Made by a program: the position numbers and the translations under genes
NCBI GenBank assembly: GCA_002412595.1
Contig: DHVJ01000006.1
Span: 1 to 64,000, forward strand
DNA: 64,000 nt
Source of the DNA: Anaerolineaceae bacterium UBA5211
Lineage (GTDB): Bacteria; Chloroflexota; Anaerolineae; Anaerolineales; Anaerolineaceae
Direction: 5' to 3'
Notes under the pieces: generated by a model
Databases searched by the model: none
The model's input: only the letters and a program-made list of their open reading frames with translations
What the model was told of the DNA's origin: nothing
Part shown: in pieces, positions 1-8,069 of the stretch
How positions within the stretch are numbered: position 1 is the first letter of the stretch
Layout of the letters: each line of letters begins with the position of its first letter

Positions 1-357
1 CAGGATGCGTTTGGTCATGGGTTTGTCCAGCGCTAGCGCCAGTGTAAACAGGCGCGAGCCGGTGTAGGGAATACGCAGCATTTCCAGCACGGCCGGCACC
101 TGAGCCTCGCGCGAATCGCCGAAATGACCTTCGCAGATGTTGAAGCAAATATCAGGTTTGAATTTCGGGATCGTAGTCAGCAGACTGCGGTCGCCCTCAA
201 AAAAATCGCAAACATGCCCGTTTGCGCGCAGGGCCTCCAGAATGGCATTGACCGTTTTTTCGGAATCGAGATCATCCCATTGATCCTCCGGCATGCCTTC
301 CCAGTGCGGAGCGTTCTTTTTTAAATTCGCCAATACGGCAACTTTAAGTTTCTTCAA
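1..357 (-). CDS. D-alanine--D-alanine ligase-like ATP-grasp protein (partial, 3' end off window)
   Basis: Only the first 119 codons are in the window; the gene reads leftwards off the edge. The translated piece begins LKKLKVAVLANLKKN and contains ICFNICEGHFGDSREAQVPA followed by LEMLRIPYTGS and LDKPMTKRIL, which is the N-terminal/central pattern of the D-Ala-D-Ala ligase family (ATP-grasp enzymes that join two D-alanines for peptidoglycan). The start is a TTG at 357: an in-frame TAA lies three codons upstream, no ATG is available between them, and a GGAG (minus strand, 369-372) sits 11 nt before it. The ATP-binding and metal-binding half is not visible, so a related ATP-grasp ligase acting on another substrate is possible. 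It lies just downstream of the ABC-F gene on the same strand (30 bp gap). Confidence 0.75.
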   Translation of the reverse strand, partial: MKKLKVAVLANLKKNAPHWEGMPEDQWDDLDSEKTVNAILEALRANGHVCDFFEGDRSLLTTIPKFKPDICFNICEGHFGDSREAQVPAVLEMLRIPYTGSRLFTLALALDKPMTKRIL

Positions 358-387
358 TTGATTTTATGCTCCAGTTATATTTCCATT

Positions 388-2274
388 TTAGTCTAAAAAT
401 AAATCGTTCCAACCCTGCCATTTCTCATCCAGAGCTTTCTGGATTTCGTTATATTTTTGACCCAAATCGGCCACACTCTCATTAATTTCTAAGGGGTGTT
501 CCAGTTTCCGCGCAACCTCCTCCAATTGTTCCTCCAGTGTGCTGATCTGTTCTTCCAGCTCACGCAGCACCTTGGGACTGATACTTTTCTTCTTGGAATT
601 ATCCGCCTTGTTATTTCGGGCGGAAGATTTGTTCGATTTTTTCTCGGTCTCTATTTCAGCCTGATTTTGTTCCTCTTCGGCTCGCAGGTCACTATAGCTG
701 CCCTTGAAGACTTTCAATTCGGTCTTGTCCGGTTCCAGCTCCCAGATCTGCGTGGCTACCGCGTCCACCAGGTAGCGGTCGTGCGAAACCAGCAGTACGG
801 TGCCGTTAAACTCGGCCAGAACGCGCTGCAGGATTTCCTGAGAGGGCAGATCCAAATGGTTGGTGGGCTCGTCCAATAACAGCAGGTTGGCGCCCTGCAA
901 TCCCAGGCAGGCAATGGCCAGCCGGCCGCGTTCGCCGCCGGAAAGCACGCCCACTTCCTTGAAGGCGTCGTCCCCGCTGAACAGGAATGTTGCCAGGTAA
1001 GCGCGCGCTTCTTCTTCCATCATTTGCGGCGCGGCATTTTGGATTTCGCGAATGAGCGTCCAATTGTCGTGCAGGCCTTCGTGCGCCTGCGCGAAGTAGC
1101 CCACATGTACGGCACTGCCGAGCGATACGCGCCCGCCCAGCGGCGGGATGTTATCCAACAGGGTTTTCAGGAAGGTGGTCTTACCTGCGCCGTTGGGGCC
1201 CATGATGGCCACGCATTCGCCGCGTGTGAGTATCAGGTCCGGCACGTGGATCAGCACTTTCTTATTGTCGTGGTAACCGACCTGCAAATCGTACGTGCGC
1301 AGCACCAAATCACCGGAGCGGTTGTCGGCTTTCAGCCGGATGTGAATGCGTTTGCTCTTTTGCGGTGGAGCCAGACGCGCGTCTGCCAGCAGGCGTTCCA
1401 GGCGCCTGCGGCGGCCTTGAGCCTGCTTGGTGTTTTGCCCGGCGATATTGCGCCGGATGTAATCTTCTTCTTTGGCGATGAATTCCTGCTGGGCTTCGTA
1501 CTCTTTCAGCTGGCGTTCGTAGCGCGCTTCCCGCTGCCGCAGATAAGCGCTGTAATTACCGTGATAGGTTTCCAGCGCAGGGGTCATCTCCCAGATGACG
1601 GACACGGTACGGTCAAGGAAATAACGGTCGTGCGAAACCAGCATCACCGCGCCGTCCCAATTCTTGAGATAGCCTTCCAGCCATTCCATGGCTTGAATGT
1701 CCAGGTGGTTGGTGGGCTCATCCAGCAGCAGTAAATCCGGGTTGGAAAGCAGCAAGCGTGCCAGGAACGCGCGCGTGCGCTGCCCGCCGGATAAGATGTT
1801 GAGCGGTTTGTGAAATTCATCGCGCCCAAACCCCAAACCGGTCAGGGTGCGTTCAATGTCGTTTTCGAAAGTGTACCCGCCGGCCAGCTCGAAGCGTTCC
1901 TGCAGGCGGCTGTATTTTTCCAGAAATTCCGGGTCGTCGTGCTCGGCGCCCATGCGGCTGTCCATGGCGCGCAGCTGCGCCTGCCAATCCAGCAGTTCTG
2001 TGAATACGGACATGCATTCATCCCACAGCGTCTTACCGGATTCCAGCACAGCTTCCTGGGGCAGGTAGCCGATGTGCAGGTTTTTGGAGCGCTGCACGCT
2101 GCCGTCCGAGGCGGATTCTTCGCCGATCAGGATGCGCAGCAGGGTGGTCTTGCCCACGCCGTTGGAACCCACCAGGCCGATGCGGGCTTTTTGGGGAACA
2201 GCGAACGAAATATCGCTGAAGATATCTTCGGAGCCAAAGGATTTAGCCAGATTACTGGTGCTAATTAGAGACAT
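388..2274 (-). CDS. ABC-F family ATP-binding protein (ribosome-associated ATPase)
   Basis: Soluble 628-residue protein with two ABC ATPase domains and no membrane segment, the hallmark of ABC-F proteins, which act on the ribosome rather than in transport. First Walker A GSNGVGKTT at residues 36-44, signature LSGGQRTR near 165, Walker B LLLLDEPTNHLD near 185; a basic, charged linker near 235-300 (typical P-site tRNA interaction motif region); second Walker A GPNGAGKTT near 360, signature LSGGERGR and a second LLLLDEPTNHLD. The C-terminus (about 535-628) is lysine-rich and then coiled coil, as in Uup/YfmR-like members. Start ATG at 2274. It is transcribed with the downstream Ddl-like gene. Whether it is an Uup, EttA or antibiotic-resistance type cannot be settled by eye; the C-terminal coiled coil favours Uup-like. 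Confidence 0.93.
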   Translation of the reverse strand: MSLISTSNLAKSFGSEDIFSDISFAVPQKARIGLVGSNGVGKTTLLRILIGEESASDGSVQRSKNLHIGYLPQEAVLESGKTLWDECMSVFTELLDWQAQLRAMDSRMGAEHDDPEFLEKYSRLQERFELAGGYTFENDIERTLTGLGFGRDEFHKPLNILSGGQRTRAFLARLLLSNPDLLLLDEPTNHLDIQAMEWLEGYLKNWDGAVMLVSHDRYFLDRTVSVIWEMTPALETYHGNYSAYLRQREARYERQLKEYEAQQEFIAKEEDYIRRNIAGQNTKQAQGRRRRLERLLADARLAPPQKSKRIHIRLKADNRSGDLVLRTYDLQVGYHDNKKVLIHVPDLILTRGECVAIMGPNGAGKTTFLKTLLDNIPPLGGRVSLGSAVHVGYFAQAHEGLHDNWTLIREIQNAAPQMMEEEARAYLATFLFSGDDAFKEVGVLSGGERGRLAIACLGLQGANLLLLDEPTNHLDLPSQEILQRVLAEFNGTVLLVSHDRYLVDAVATQIWELEPDKTELKVFKGSYSDLRAEEEQNQAEIETEKKSNKSSARNNKADNSKKKSISPKVLRELEEQISTLEEQLEEVARKLEHPLEINESVADLGQKYNEIQKALDEKWQGWNDLFLD

Positions 2275-2316
2275 GATGATTTACTTATCCGGGAAATTAT
2301 AAAGAGATGCATGAGT

Positions 2317-3105
2317 CTAGCTGCGCACAATTTGCAGCTGTTCGCCAATGACCGCGCGTAATTGTTGTGCTGCGCTGCCGTTGACCACACAAATGCTTAA
2401 GAAGCCGAAGCTGTCGATGACTGCCACTAATTCACCCTGAGCCTTATTACCAAAAGTCGCGGATATCCCTTCAATGACTGTATTCCTGAGAATTATATGA
2501 ATATTCTCGAAATCCGCTAGAGTCTCCGCGCGGATGTTGCTGGCCAGATTGCCAAAGGCATCCACATGGATGATGCTGCCGATCAGGCCGTCCGCTGTTT
2601 TCTGCGCTTGGGGCATTTCCAGCAGGATAGGGTCCATGACCGCCGCGCCGAAGCTTTCCAACGGCGCACCCGCGGCCAGATGGGCCGCTGCCGGGGCGAA
2701 GATATCACGTCCATGGAATGTGCGGCTGACCTGCGCCAGACGGTAGTCAGGGTTCTCCAGCGCATGAATGCGCACTGTCTCCCCTTGTGCCTGGGTTTGT
2801 TGGTAGAGCAAGGTTAGCAGACCGTTGTCCGGCCCGACGAAGTATTTCTCGCCCAGTAGGGCCGCGATACCGCGACGCGCGGTGCCCACGCCTGGGTCAA
2901 CCACCGCCACGTGCACCGTGCCAGCCGGAAAGTAAGGCACGCTGCGCCCCAACAGCAGGGCAGCCTGAAAGACGTCCTGCGGTGCGACCGTGTGGCTGAG
3001 GTCGATGACGCGCGCCTGCGGGGCGATGCCGGCGATGACGCCCTTCATCACGCCCACGTAGCCGTCGTGCTCGGTAAAATCGGTGGTTAAAGTGATCCAG
3101 TTCAT
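2317..3105 (-). CDS. SAM hydroxide adenosyltransferase (DUF62 family)
   Basis: 262 residues matching the SAM hydroxide adenosyltransferase / DUF62 family, which hydrolyses S-adenosylmethionine to adenosine and methionine and is related to fluorinase. Visible family motifs: LTTDFTEHDGYVGVMKG at the N-terminus, VAVVDPGVGTARRGIA near 70-85, FVGPDNGLL near 90-100, and FHGRDIFAPAAAHLA near 130. The C-terminal domain carries the beta-rich half (HVDAFGNLASNI). Length is normal for the family. Start ATG at 3105 (MNWITLTTDF). Gap to the ABC-F gene is 42 bp, same strand, so co-transcription is possible. No halogenating signature is evident; a plain hydroxide-utilising enzyme is the likely role. Confidence 0.93.
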   Translation of the reverse strand: MNWITLTTDFTEHDGYVGVMKGVIAGIAPQARVIDLSHTVAPQDVFQAALLLGRSVPYFPAGTVHVAVVDPGVGTARRGIAALLGEKYFVGPDNGLLTLLYQQTQAQGETVRIHALENPDYRLAQVSRTFHGRDIFAPAAAHLAAGAPLESFGAAVMDPILLEMPQAQKTADGLIGSIIHVDAFGNLASNIRAETLADFENIHIILRNTVIEGISATFGNKAQGELVAVIDSFGFLSICVVNGSAAQQLRAVIGEQLQIVRS

Positions 3106-3150
3106 TTCAGCATGATTCTATCAATGTTTATTTTTATTCACAAACACAAT

Positions 3151-3181
3151 TTGTAAAGCCGCGGAATTTTACAGGTAAAAT
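3151..3181 (+). promoter_or_regulatory. Putative promoter placed directly before the methyltransferase start
   Basis: TTGTAA (3151-3156), 19 nt spacer, TAAAAT (3176-3181). The ATG follows at 3189 with no Shine-Dalgarno, so the transcript could be nearly leaderless. Spacing is longer than ideal; call is tentative. Confidence 0.35.
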
Positions 3182-3188
3182 ATTCCCC

Positions 3189-4094
3189 ATGACAAAAGAG
3201 ATAAACACCCCGCCCGTTTGCGATTACGAAGGCTCCGATTACCAGGACAAATTCTGGAAGGAAGGCGGCCGTGCCTATGAGGACGGCGCCGAAGTGCTGG
3301 CGCTCAAGCGCCTGCTGCCGGTCGGCGGAAAGCACCTGCTGGAATTGGGCGCCGGAGCAGGGCGCAACACACCCCGCTACCAGGGTTTTGAACGCGTCAC
3401 GCTGCTGGATTACTCCACTACCCAGCTCCAACAGGCCATTCAGTATTTGGGCAGCGATCAACGCTACCGTTTCGTGGCGGCGGATGTTTACCGCCTGCCT
3501 TTCGCGCCGCGCGCCTTTGACGCGGCCACCATGATCCGCACCCTGCACCACCTTTCCGAGCCCAATATCGCCATCGCGCAGCTGCGCGAATGCCTGGCGG
3601 ATAACGCCGTTTTCATCCTGGAATTTGCCAACAAACGCAATCTAAAATCCATCCTGCGCTATTGGCTGGGCAAGCAGGACTGGAGCCCTTTTACCCCGGA
3701 AGCGGTGGAGTTTGTCGAACTGAATTTTGACTTTCATCCCGCCAGCGTGCGCAAGATGCTCACAGAAAATGGATTCCACTTGGACAAGGAAATCAGTGTG
3801 TCTTTCCTGCGGGCCGCTTTCTTCAAGCGGGTCATGCCGTTAGGCTTGATGCTGGCCAAGGAAAATTTCCTGCAGCGTGGGTTTTCGTGGGCGGCCATCA
3901 GCCCCAGCATCTTCCTGCGCAGCACGGCCTTTCCGCAGGGTCAGGAAGCGTTGGATATGCAAACAGAGGCCTTCTTCCGCTGCCCGGCATGCGGCCATTA
4001 CCCGCTGGCAGATACCCCGCCTGAACTGAAATGCGAGCAGTGCGGACAGACCTACGAATTTAAAGACGGCATCTACGATTTCCGCTTGAAATAA
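3189..4094 (+). CDS. Class I SAM-dependent methyltransferase with C-terminal zinc ribbon
   Basis: 301-residue cytoplasmic protein. The first 200 residues are a Rossmann methyltransferase of the Methyltransf_11/25 type: motif I LLELGAGAGRNTPRY near 56-70, acidic end of strand 2 VTLLDYSTTQLQQ, motif near FVAADVYRLPFAPRAFD, and MIRTLHHL. The C-terminus (about 262-301) is a Trm112-like zinc ribbon with two CxxC pairs, CPACGHYPL and CEQCGQTYEF, ending in DGIYDFRLK, a pattern found in methyltransferases that carry their own Trm112-type module. Substrate is unknown. The ATG at 3189 has no ribosome binding site, but a -10-like TAAAAT lies 7 nt upstream. The nuclease gene follows after 32 bp and may be in the same transcript. 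Confidence 0.85.
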   Translation: MTKEINTPPVCDYEGSDYQDKFWKEGGRAYEDGAEVLALKRLLPVGGKHLLELGAGAGRNTPRYQGFERVTLLDYSTTQLQQAIQYLGSDQRYRFVAADVYRLPFAPRAFDAATMIRTLHHLSEPNIAIAQLRECLADNAVFILEFANKRNLKSILRYWLGKQDWSPFTPEAVEFVELNFDFHPASVRKMLTENGFHLDKEISVSFLRAAFFKRVMPLGLMLAKENFLQRGFSWAAISPSIFLRSTAFPQGQEALDMQTEAFFRCPACGHYPLADTPPELKCEQCGQTYEFKDGIYDFRLK

Positions 4095-4126
4095 GCGCTT
4101 ATAAGTTTTTTTAGAGGAGGGAAAAC

Positions 4127-4804
4127 ATGGAAAACTGGAAGATCAGCCCATCCGATCTGACCTTTTTGTGGGATGAGTGTCCGCGCTGTTTTTACCTGAA
4201 GGTGCGCCATAAATTCCGGCGCCCCGCGCTGCCCTTCCCCAAGATCTTTACCAAGATCGACCTGCTGATGAAGGATATTTACTTGGGTCAATCCACCCAA
4301 AAAATCTCCCCGCTGCTGCCGCCCGGACAGACTATCATGAGCGGGCGTTGGGTTACCTCCGCACCTATTGCCGCTGCGGATGGCGAGAACAGCGCCTACA
4401 TCCGGGGTATTTTCGATACCGTGGTGCAGTTCGAGGATGGCTCCTACGGCGTGGTGGATTTCAAGACTTCGGAAGCGCGCGAGGAGCACGTGGAATTCTA
4501 CGGCCGCCAGCTTTCGGCCTACGCTTACGCCTTGACACACCCTGCGCTGGGCAAACTGCGGCTCAGCCCGGTCAGCAAGTTGGGCTTGCTGTACTTCGAA
4601 CCCCAGTCGCTGACGGAAACAGCCCCGGATGGCTTAAGCTTGAACGGCCCGGCCCGCTGGGTGGAGATTCCGCTGGACGAGACGCGCTTTGTAACTTTCA
4701 TGCAAACCGTTCTGTCGCTGCTCAGCCTGCCCGAGCCGCCGCCGGCCAACCCGGACTGCGCTTTCTGCGCTTACCGTGAGGCGGCGCGCAACACGCTTTT
4801 TTAA
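4127..4804 (+). CDS. PD-(D/E)XK nuclease family protein (RecB/Cas4-like)
   Basis: 225 residues with the catalytic layout of the PD-(D/E)XK superfamily: IRGIFDTVVQF near 85-96 (first Asp), GVVDFKTSEA near 104-113 (Asp...Lys core), and RQLSAYAYAL near 122-131 (Gln/Tyr helix). An N-terminal CPRC and a C-terminal CAFC could ligate an Fe-S cluster as in Cas4/AddB-like proteins. A very strong GGAGG ribosome binding site precedes the ATG at 4127. There is no CRISPR array or other cas gene in the window, so this is a stand-alone nuclease; its partner, if any, is probably the upstream methyltransferase gene 32 bp away. Specific function unknown. Confidence 0.8.
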   Translation: MENWKISPSDLTFLWDECPRCFYLKVRHKFRRPALPFPKIFTKIDLLMKDIYLGQSTQKISPLLPPGQTIMSGRWVTSAPIAAADGENSAYIRGIFDTVVQFEDGSYGVVDFKTSEAREEHVEFYGRQLSAYAYALTHPALGKLRLSPVSKLGLLYFEPQSLTETAPDGLSLNGPARWVEIPLDETRFVTFMQTVLSLLSLPEPPPANPDCAFCAYREAARNTLF

Positions 4805-4826
4805 AAGGGGCATCACCATTCCCTGC

Positions 4827-4872
4827 AAGGATGCTGCGCGATCGCTTCGCGTTTGCTCAGCTCGAAATGACA
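4827..4872 (-). repeat. Degenerate REP-like repeat copy
   Basis: Reading the minus strand gives TGTCATTTCGAGC at one end and GCATCCTT at the other, around a GC-rich partly palindromic core (CGCGAAGCGATCGCGC). It resembles the better copies at 4886-4926 and 5109-5149 but is diverged. Confidence 0.4.
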
Positions 4873-4885
4873 AGTTGCCTAACAA

Positions 4886-4926
4886 TGTCATCCTGAGGGA
4901 GCGCAGCGACCGACAGGATCTCGGCC
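4886..4926 (+). repeat. REP-like intergenic repeat, copy 1
   Basis: 41 bp element with ends TGTCATCCTGAG and AGGATCTCGGCC around a variable core. It shares both ends with the element at 5109-5149, which is the same length and inverted; further copies are at 29652, 59996 and 60060. The gap 4805-5269 (465 bp) holds these repeats and no credible gene. Confidence 0.8.
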
Positions 4927-5108
4927 GAAAATCTATAAAGAGCAAAAAACACAAGGTGAGCGTGGCAATCTCAGTTTGTGTCTAGTGAATATGCTAAAGG
5001 AGAGTATTCGGTTTACAGCACGCTAACAGCGTTATTCCAAAACCCTTGTAGGTGATAGCGAAACACCCCCTAGAGGAGGGATTCTTATTTATACCTACTT
5101 AGAAATCT

Positions 5109-5149
5109 GGCCGAGATCCTCACGCTCGTTTCACTCGCTCAGGATGACA
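5109..5149 (-). repeat. REP-like intergenic repeat, copy 2 (inverted relative to copy 1)
   Basis: 41 bp; reverse complement starts TGTCATCCTGAGCGAG and ends AGGATCTCGGCC. Forms an inverted pair with copy 1 about 180 bp away. Confidence 0.8.
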
Positions 5150-5269
5150 CGAGAAAAATATTGCAGTAGGGTTAGGCATTTACTCGCATTTTCTGGAATG
5201 GCTTGGCAGGAGAGGGAGCGCATCAATCTGTGTCCATCTGTGGTTCGCTTTAAGGTCTGACTTACGGAT

Positions 5270-6016
5270 CTACCCTTTTTCCAACACCCAGAACTGCGAG
5301 AGTCCCAGCGCGCGCAGGGGCGTCTTTTCAAGAAACTGTAAAAATCCGCGCAGGAATTTGCCCAGGGCCGGGCTGCGCTGGATGATGTTGTCGTAGCCGC
5401 CGAAAATGACCGTGTGATAGACCGCGCGCAGCGGCTGGCATTCGAACAGGGCCCGCAGCTTACGGCGGGTATAGACGCGCACATGCGGGGCCAGTTTGTT
5501 CCGCCAAAAATCCGGCAGGTAGTTGACAAACAACTTGTTGCCGAAGTGGTATTTGCCCTTCCAGTAAACCCCGTGGGTTTCGAAGGGATAACCGCGGTTG
5601 GGGCAGAATACGAACATACGCCCCCCCACGCGCAGCACGCGTGCCATTTCAGCCACGGCTTCATGGTCATCCACCACGTGTTCGATGACCTCGTTGCTCA
5701 GGATGGCATCGAACTGGCTGCGCTCGAAGGGCAGGTATTCGCCCGCGCCGCATACCAGGTTGGGATTCTTTTGCTTGGCTTCCAACAGGCGTGCGAATTC
5801 AATATCCATGCCGACGGCCAAACTAGCTTCTTCTGACAGGCGTTCCAGGTATTGGCCCACGCCACAGCCGTTTTCCAGCACCGCGCCGCGCAGTTGTTCA
5901 CCGCTCCAATGGTGCAGCATATCCAGGCGGCGCTGCTGTCCGGCGCGCCAAACATAGGAGGGTTCGCCGCGCTGGGCGGCTTTATCGGAATGGGGAATGT
6001 TTGTATTATCTTCCAT
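5270..6016 (-). CDS. Class I SAM-dependent methyltransferase
   Basis: 248 residues. Motif I is VLENGCGVGQYLERL (near 48-62), followed by the acidic AVGMDIEF that binds the SAM ribose, then VCGAGEYLPF and the post-motif FDAILSNEVIEHVVDD, all typical of Methyltransf_11 proteins. The C-terminal 80 residues are Arg/Phe-rich and unrecognised (FLRGFLQFLEKTPLRALG). Family members modify small molecules, quinones or glycans; nothing here fixes the substrate. Start ATG at 6016. It lies 8 bp downstream of the sensor kinase stop on the same strand, so both are probably one transcript, though no functional link is obvious. Confidence 0.85.
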   Translation of the reverse strand: MEDNTNIPHSDKAAQRGEPSYVWRAGQQRRLDMLHHWSGEQLRGAVLENGCGVGQYLERLSEEASLAVGMDIEFARLLEAKQKNPNLVCGAGEYLPFERSQFDAILSNEVIEHVVDDHEAVAEMARVLRVGGRMFVFCPNRGYPFETHGVYWKGKYHFGNKLFVNYLPDFWRNKLAPHVRVYTRRKLRALFECQPLRAVYHTVIFGGYDNIIQRSPALGKFLRGFLQFLEKTPLRALGLSQFWVLEKG

Positions 6017-6024
6017 TTATCTTT

Positions 6025-7215
6025 CTATTCTTTCACGTAAGGAACCCAGGCCAACAACGTGGTGCCCTGCTTGCGGATGGAAATCACTTCCATGCCGCCG
6101 CCGGCTGCTTCCGCGCGTGCCTGCATATTGGATAGCCCGTGCCCGATGCGCCCGCCCGGGCGGGGGGTATCGAAGCCCGCACCGTCGTCGCTGACCTTCA
6201 GCATGACGCGCCCTTCGTGGCGCCACAGCCGCACGGTGACGCGCGTGGCCTTGGCGTGTTTGGCTGTGTTGGAGAGGGCTTCCTGGAAGATATGGTACAG
6301 CGCGTCGATTTGTATGCGCGCCAATCCTTCCACATCTTCCGGTTCGCCTTCCATGCTGACGTCCACCATGGTGTTGGCGCGGAATTCGCGGATCAGGCTG
6401 CGCATGCCTTCCACCATGTTGGCGTGGCGCAGTTGGCGCGGGCGCAGGTCCAGGATGTAAGCGCGGATGTCCGCGATGGCCGACTGCAGCGCTTCCAGTG
6501 CTTTTTCGATCTGCTGCACACCGTTGGTCTTGCCCTGCACTTGGCTCATGCGTGCGTTTTCCAGCGAGAGGCCGATGCCGTACAGCGATTGAATGATGCC
6601 GTCGTGCAGGTCCATGCCGATGCGCTCACGCTCTTCGGAAATGATCTGGATGCGGGCTTGCTGATTGTCGTTTTCATAAGCGACCATTTCGGCCAGGGAA
6701 AGCATCAGCACCTGGAAATATTCCATTTCGCGGTCGGTCAGCAAATTGCGGCGCGTATGCGCCAGACTGGTGATGCCGTAAACGTCGTTATTGGAAGCGA
6801 TTGGCAGGCAAACTACCTGACCGATGGCTTTCTCGCGGATAGCCGGGGTCAACTCGCTGATACGGCTGTTCGGCAGGTTGATCACACGCTTTTCCCCTTT
6901 ATCGTATTGGTTGAAGAGCAGATGTGTGTCATCCAGCCAGGCTTCCGAGGTCCAGATGGCAGTCAACTTGCCGCAGCGGTAAACGCGCGTCAACTTCCGT
7001 CCGCCCCTGTCCGCCAGATAAACTTCAAAAGCATCCAGGTCCAACAGATCCAGTAGCGCCGGGATGGTCTGGCGCAGGTTTTCCAGCAGGAAGGGATAGC
7101 GCAGTTCGAAAGACGGCTCGTCATGCTGTTCGGCGGGCGCGGCCGTGCTTTCGTTTTCTGCCTGGTTCTCCAGGACTGAAATCGGTTCTAAATTTTCAGA
7201 TTCATTCATATTCAC
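6025..7215 (-). CDS. NarL-type sensor histidine kinase with GAF-like domain
   Basis: 396-residue cytoplasmic protein with no membrane helix. Residues about 40-195 resemble a GAF-type sensory domain. The dimerisation/phosphoacceptor region is HisKA_3 type: ERERIGMDLHDGIIQSLYGI, with His in MDLHDG. The HATPase domain has FQEALSNTAKHAKA (N box), VSDDGAGFD (G1) and GHGLSNMQARAEAAGG (G2). This is the LiaS/DegS/NarX kinase family, whose partners are NarL-type response regulators; none is adjacent, so the partner must be elsewhere. The ligand is unknown. Start ATG at 7215 (MNMNESENLE); the second ATG two codons on is an equal alternative. Confidence 0.9.
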   Translation of the reverse strand: MNMNESENLEPISVLENQAENESTAAPAEQHDEPSFELRYPFLLENLRQTIPALLDLLDLDAFEVYLADRGGRKLTRVYRCGKLTAIWTSEAWLDDTHLLFNQYDKGEKRVINLPNSRISELTPAIREKAIGQVVCLPIASNNDVYGITSLAHTRRNLLTDREMEYFQVLMLSLAEMVAYENDNQQARIQIISEERERIGMDLHDGIIQSLYGIGLSLENARMSQVQGKTNGVQQIEKALEALQSAIADIRAYILDLRPRQLRHANMVEGMRSLIREFRANTMVDVSMEGEPEDVEGLARIQIDALYHIFQEALSNTAKHAKATRVTVRLWRHEGRVMLKVSDDGAGFDTPRPGGRIGHGLSNMQARAEAAGGGMEVISIRKQGTTLLAWVPYVKE

Positions 7216-7301
7216 AGCCCTGATTTTAATCCAGCCGGCAACATTTAGCCAATTAAGCCATTACCCGGCTATCTTCCGAGGGGTAAATCGGATAAATTTA
7301 G

Positions 7302-7307
7302 TATAAT
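7302..7307 (+). promoter_or_regulatory. -10 element close to the start of the molybdopterin oxidoreductase gene
   Basis: Perfect TATAAT ending 11 nt before the ATG at 7319, implying a transcript with a leader of only a few bases. No convincing -35 hexamer was found 16-18 nt upstream. Confidence 0.35.
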
Positions 7308-7318
7308 TTATTTTAATC

Positions 7319-7963
7319 ATGATGAATCAAAATTCTCCCAACCGCAAGGATTTGGAAGCACAGATGCGCCAGGCGGGGCGCTTGCCGCCTGGTCAAATAG
7401 CCACGGATAAATTCCCTGTGCTGCATTACGGTGCCATCCCGACTTTCAACGAGGCTGATTGGAATTTTAAGATCTATGGTGAGGTGGAAAAACCGTTGAC
7501 GCTGAACTGGGCTACATTTCAGGAACTGCCGCGCATTTCGGTGCGCCTGGACCTGCACTGTGTCACTCGCTGGAGCAAGTTTGACACCTTATGGGAAGGT
7601 GTACGCGTGCGCACTTTGCTGGATGAAGGTCTGCTGACACTCAAGCCCGAAGCCCGCTTTGTGATTCAATATGCCGAACGCGACTTCACTGCCAACCTGC
7701 CGCTGGAAGTAGTGCTTTCGGATAACTTCCTGCTGGCTACCCATTACGACGGCCAGCCGCTTACCCCGGAGCACGGTTATCCCTTACGTGCTGTTGTGGG
7801 TGCCATTCCAGGGCGCAAAGATCTCAAGGATGTTTATTTCTGGAAGGGCGCCAAGTGGTTGCGCAGCCTGGAATTTTCAGCCAGCGACCACAAGGGATTT
7901 TGGGAAATGGCCGGCTATCATAATGAAGCCGACATCTGGAAGGAAGAACGTATTGAATTATAA
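7319..7963 (+). CDS. Molybdopterin-dependent oxidoreductase, sulfite oxidase-like domain
   Basis: 214 residues consisting only of the oxidoreductase molybdopterin-binding domain (SUOX/YedY fold). The molybdenum-ligating cysteine is visible as Cys81 in LDLHCVTRWSKFDTLW; other family motifs are WNFKIYGEVEKPLTL near 48-62, LPLEVVLSDNFLLA, and HGYPLRAVVGAIPGRKDLK. There is no Tat or Sec signal and no dimerisation domain, so this is a short cytoplasmic member, not a periplasmic MsrP. Electron donor and substrate are unknown. Start ATGATG at 7319 has no ribosome binding site. A strong terminator overlaps its stop codon. Confidence 0.9.
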   Translation: MMNQNSPNRKDLEAQMRQAGRLPPGQIATDKFPVLHYGAIPTFNEADWNFKIYGEVEKPLTLNWATFQELPRISVRLDLHCVTRWSKFDTLWEGVRVRTLLDEGLLTLKPEARFVIQYAERDFTANLPLEVVLSDNFLLATHYDGQPLTPEHGYPLRAVVGAIPGRKDLKDVYFWKGAKWLRSLEFSASDHKGFWEMAGYHNEADIWKEERIEL

Positions 7964-7990
7964 AATCCCGCTCGATTGAGCGGGATTTTT
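7962..7990 (+). terminator. Rho-independent terminator
   Basis: 12 bp stem with CCCGCTC/GAGCGGG core, loop GATT, ending in a T tract; it begins inside the stop codon of the upstream gene. The A tract on the left makes it potentially bidirectional. Confidence 0.9.
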
Positions 7991-8069
7991 GTTTATCAAG
8001 AGCGACCTATATGCTACTGCCTTTGATAACTTAACCCTCGTTAGGGTAAGTGTTCAGCCAATGGCTAAT

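Noticed and set aside
4091..4115. Terminator between methyltransferase and nuclease genes
   Set aside because: A T run follows the palindrome ATAAGCGCTTAT, but the palindrome leaves only a 4 bp stem with a 4 nt loop, and the nuclease gene follows directly with a strong ribosome binding site.
4073..4540. Minus-strand ORF across the methyltransferase/nuclease junction
   Set aside because: Antisense to two well-supported genes with clear motifs; a GC-rich shadow frame.
4805..5269. Possible short ORFs in the gap (both strands)
   Set aside because: They overlap REP-like repeats, have no ribosome binding site and no recognisable protein; the frames are shadows.
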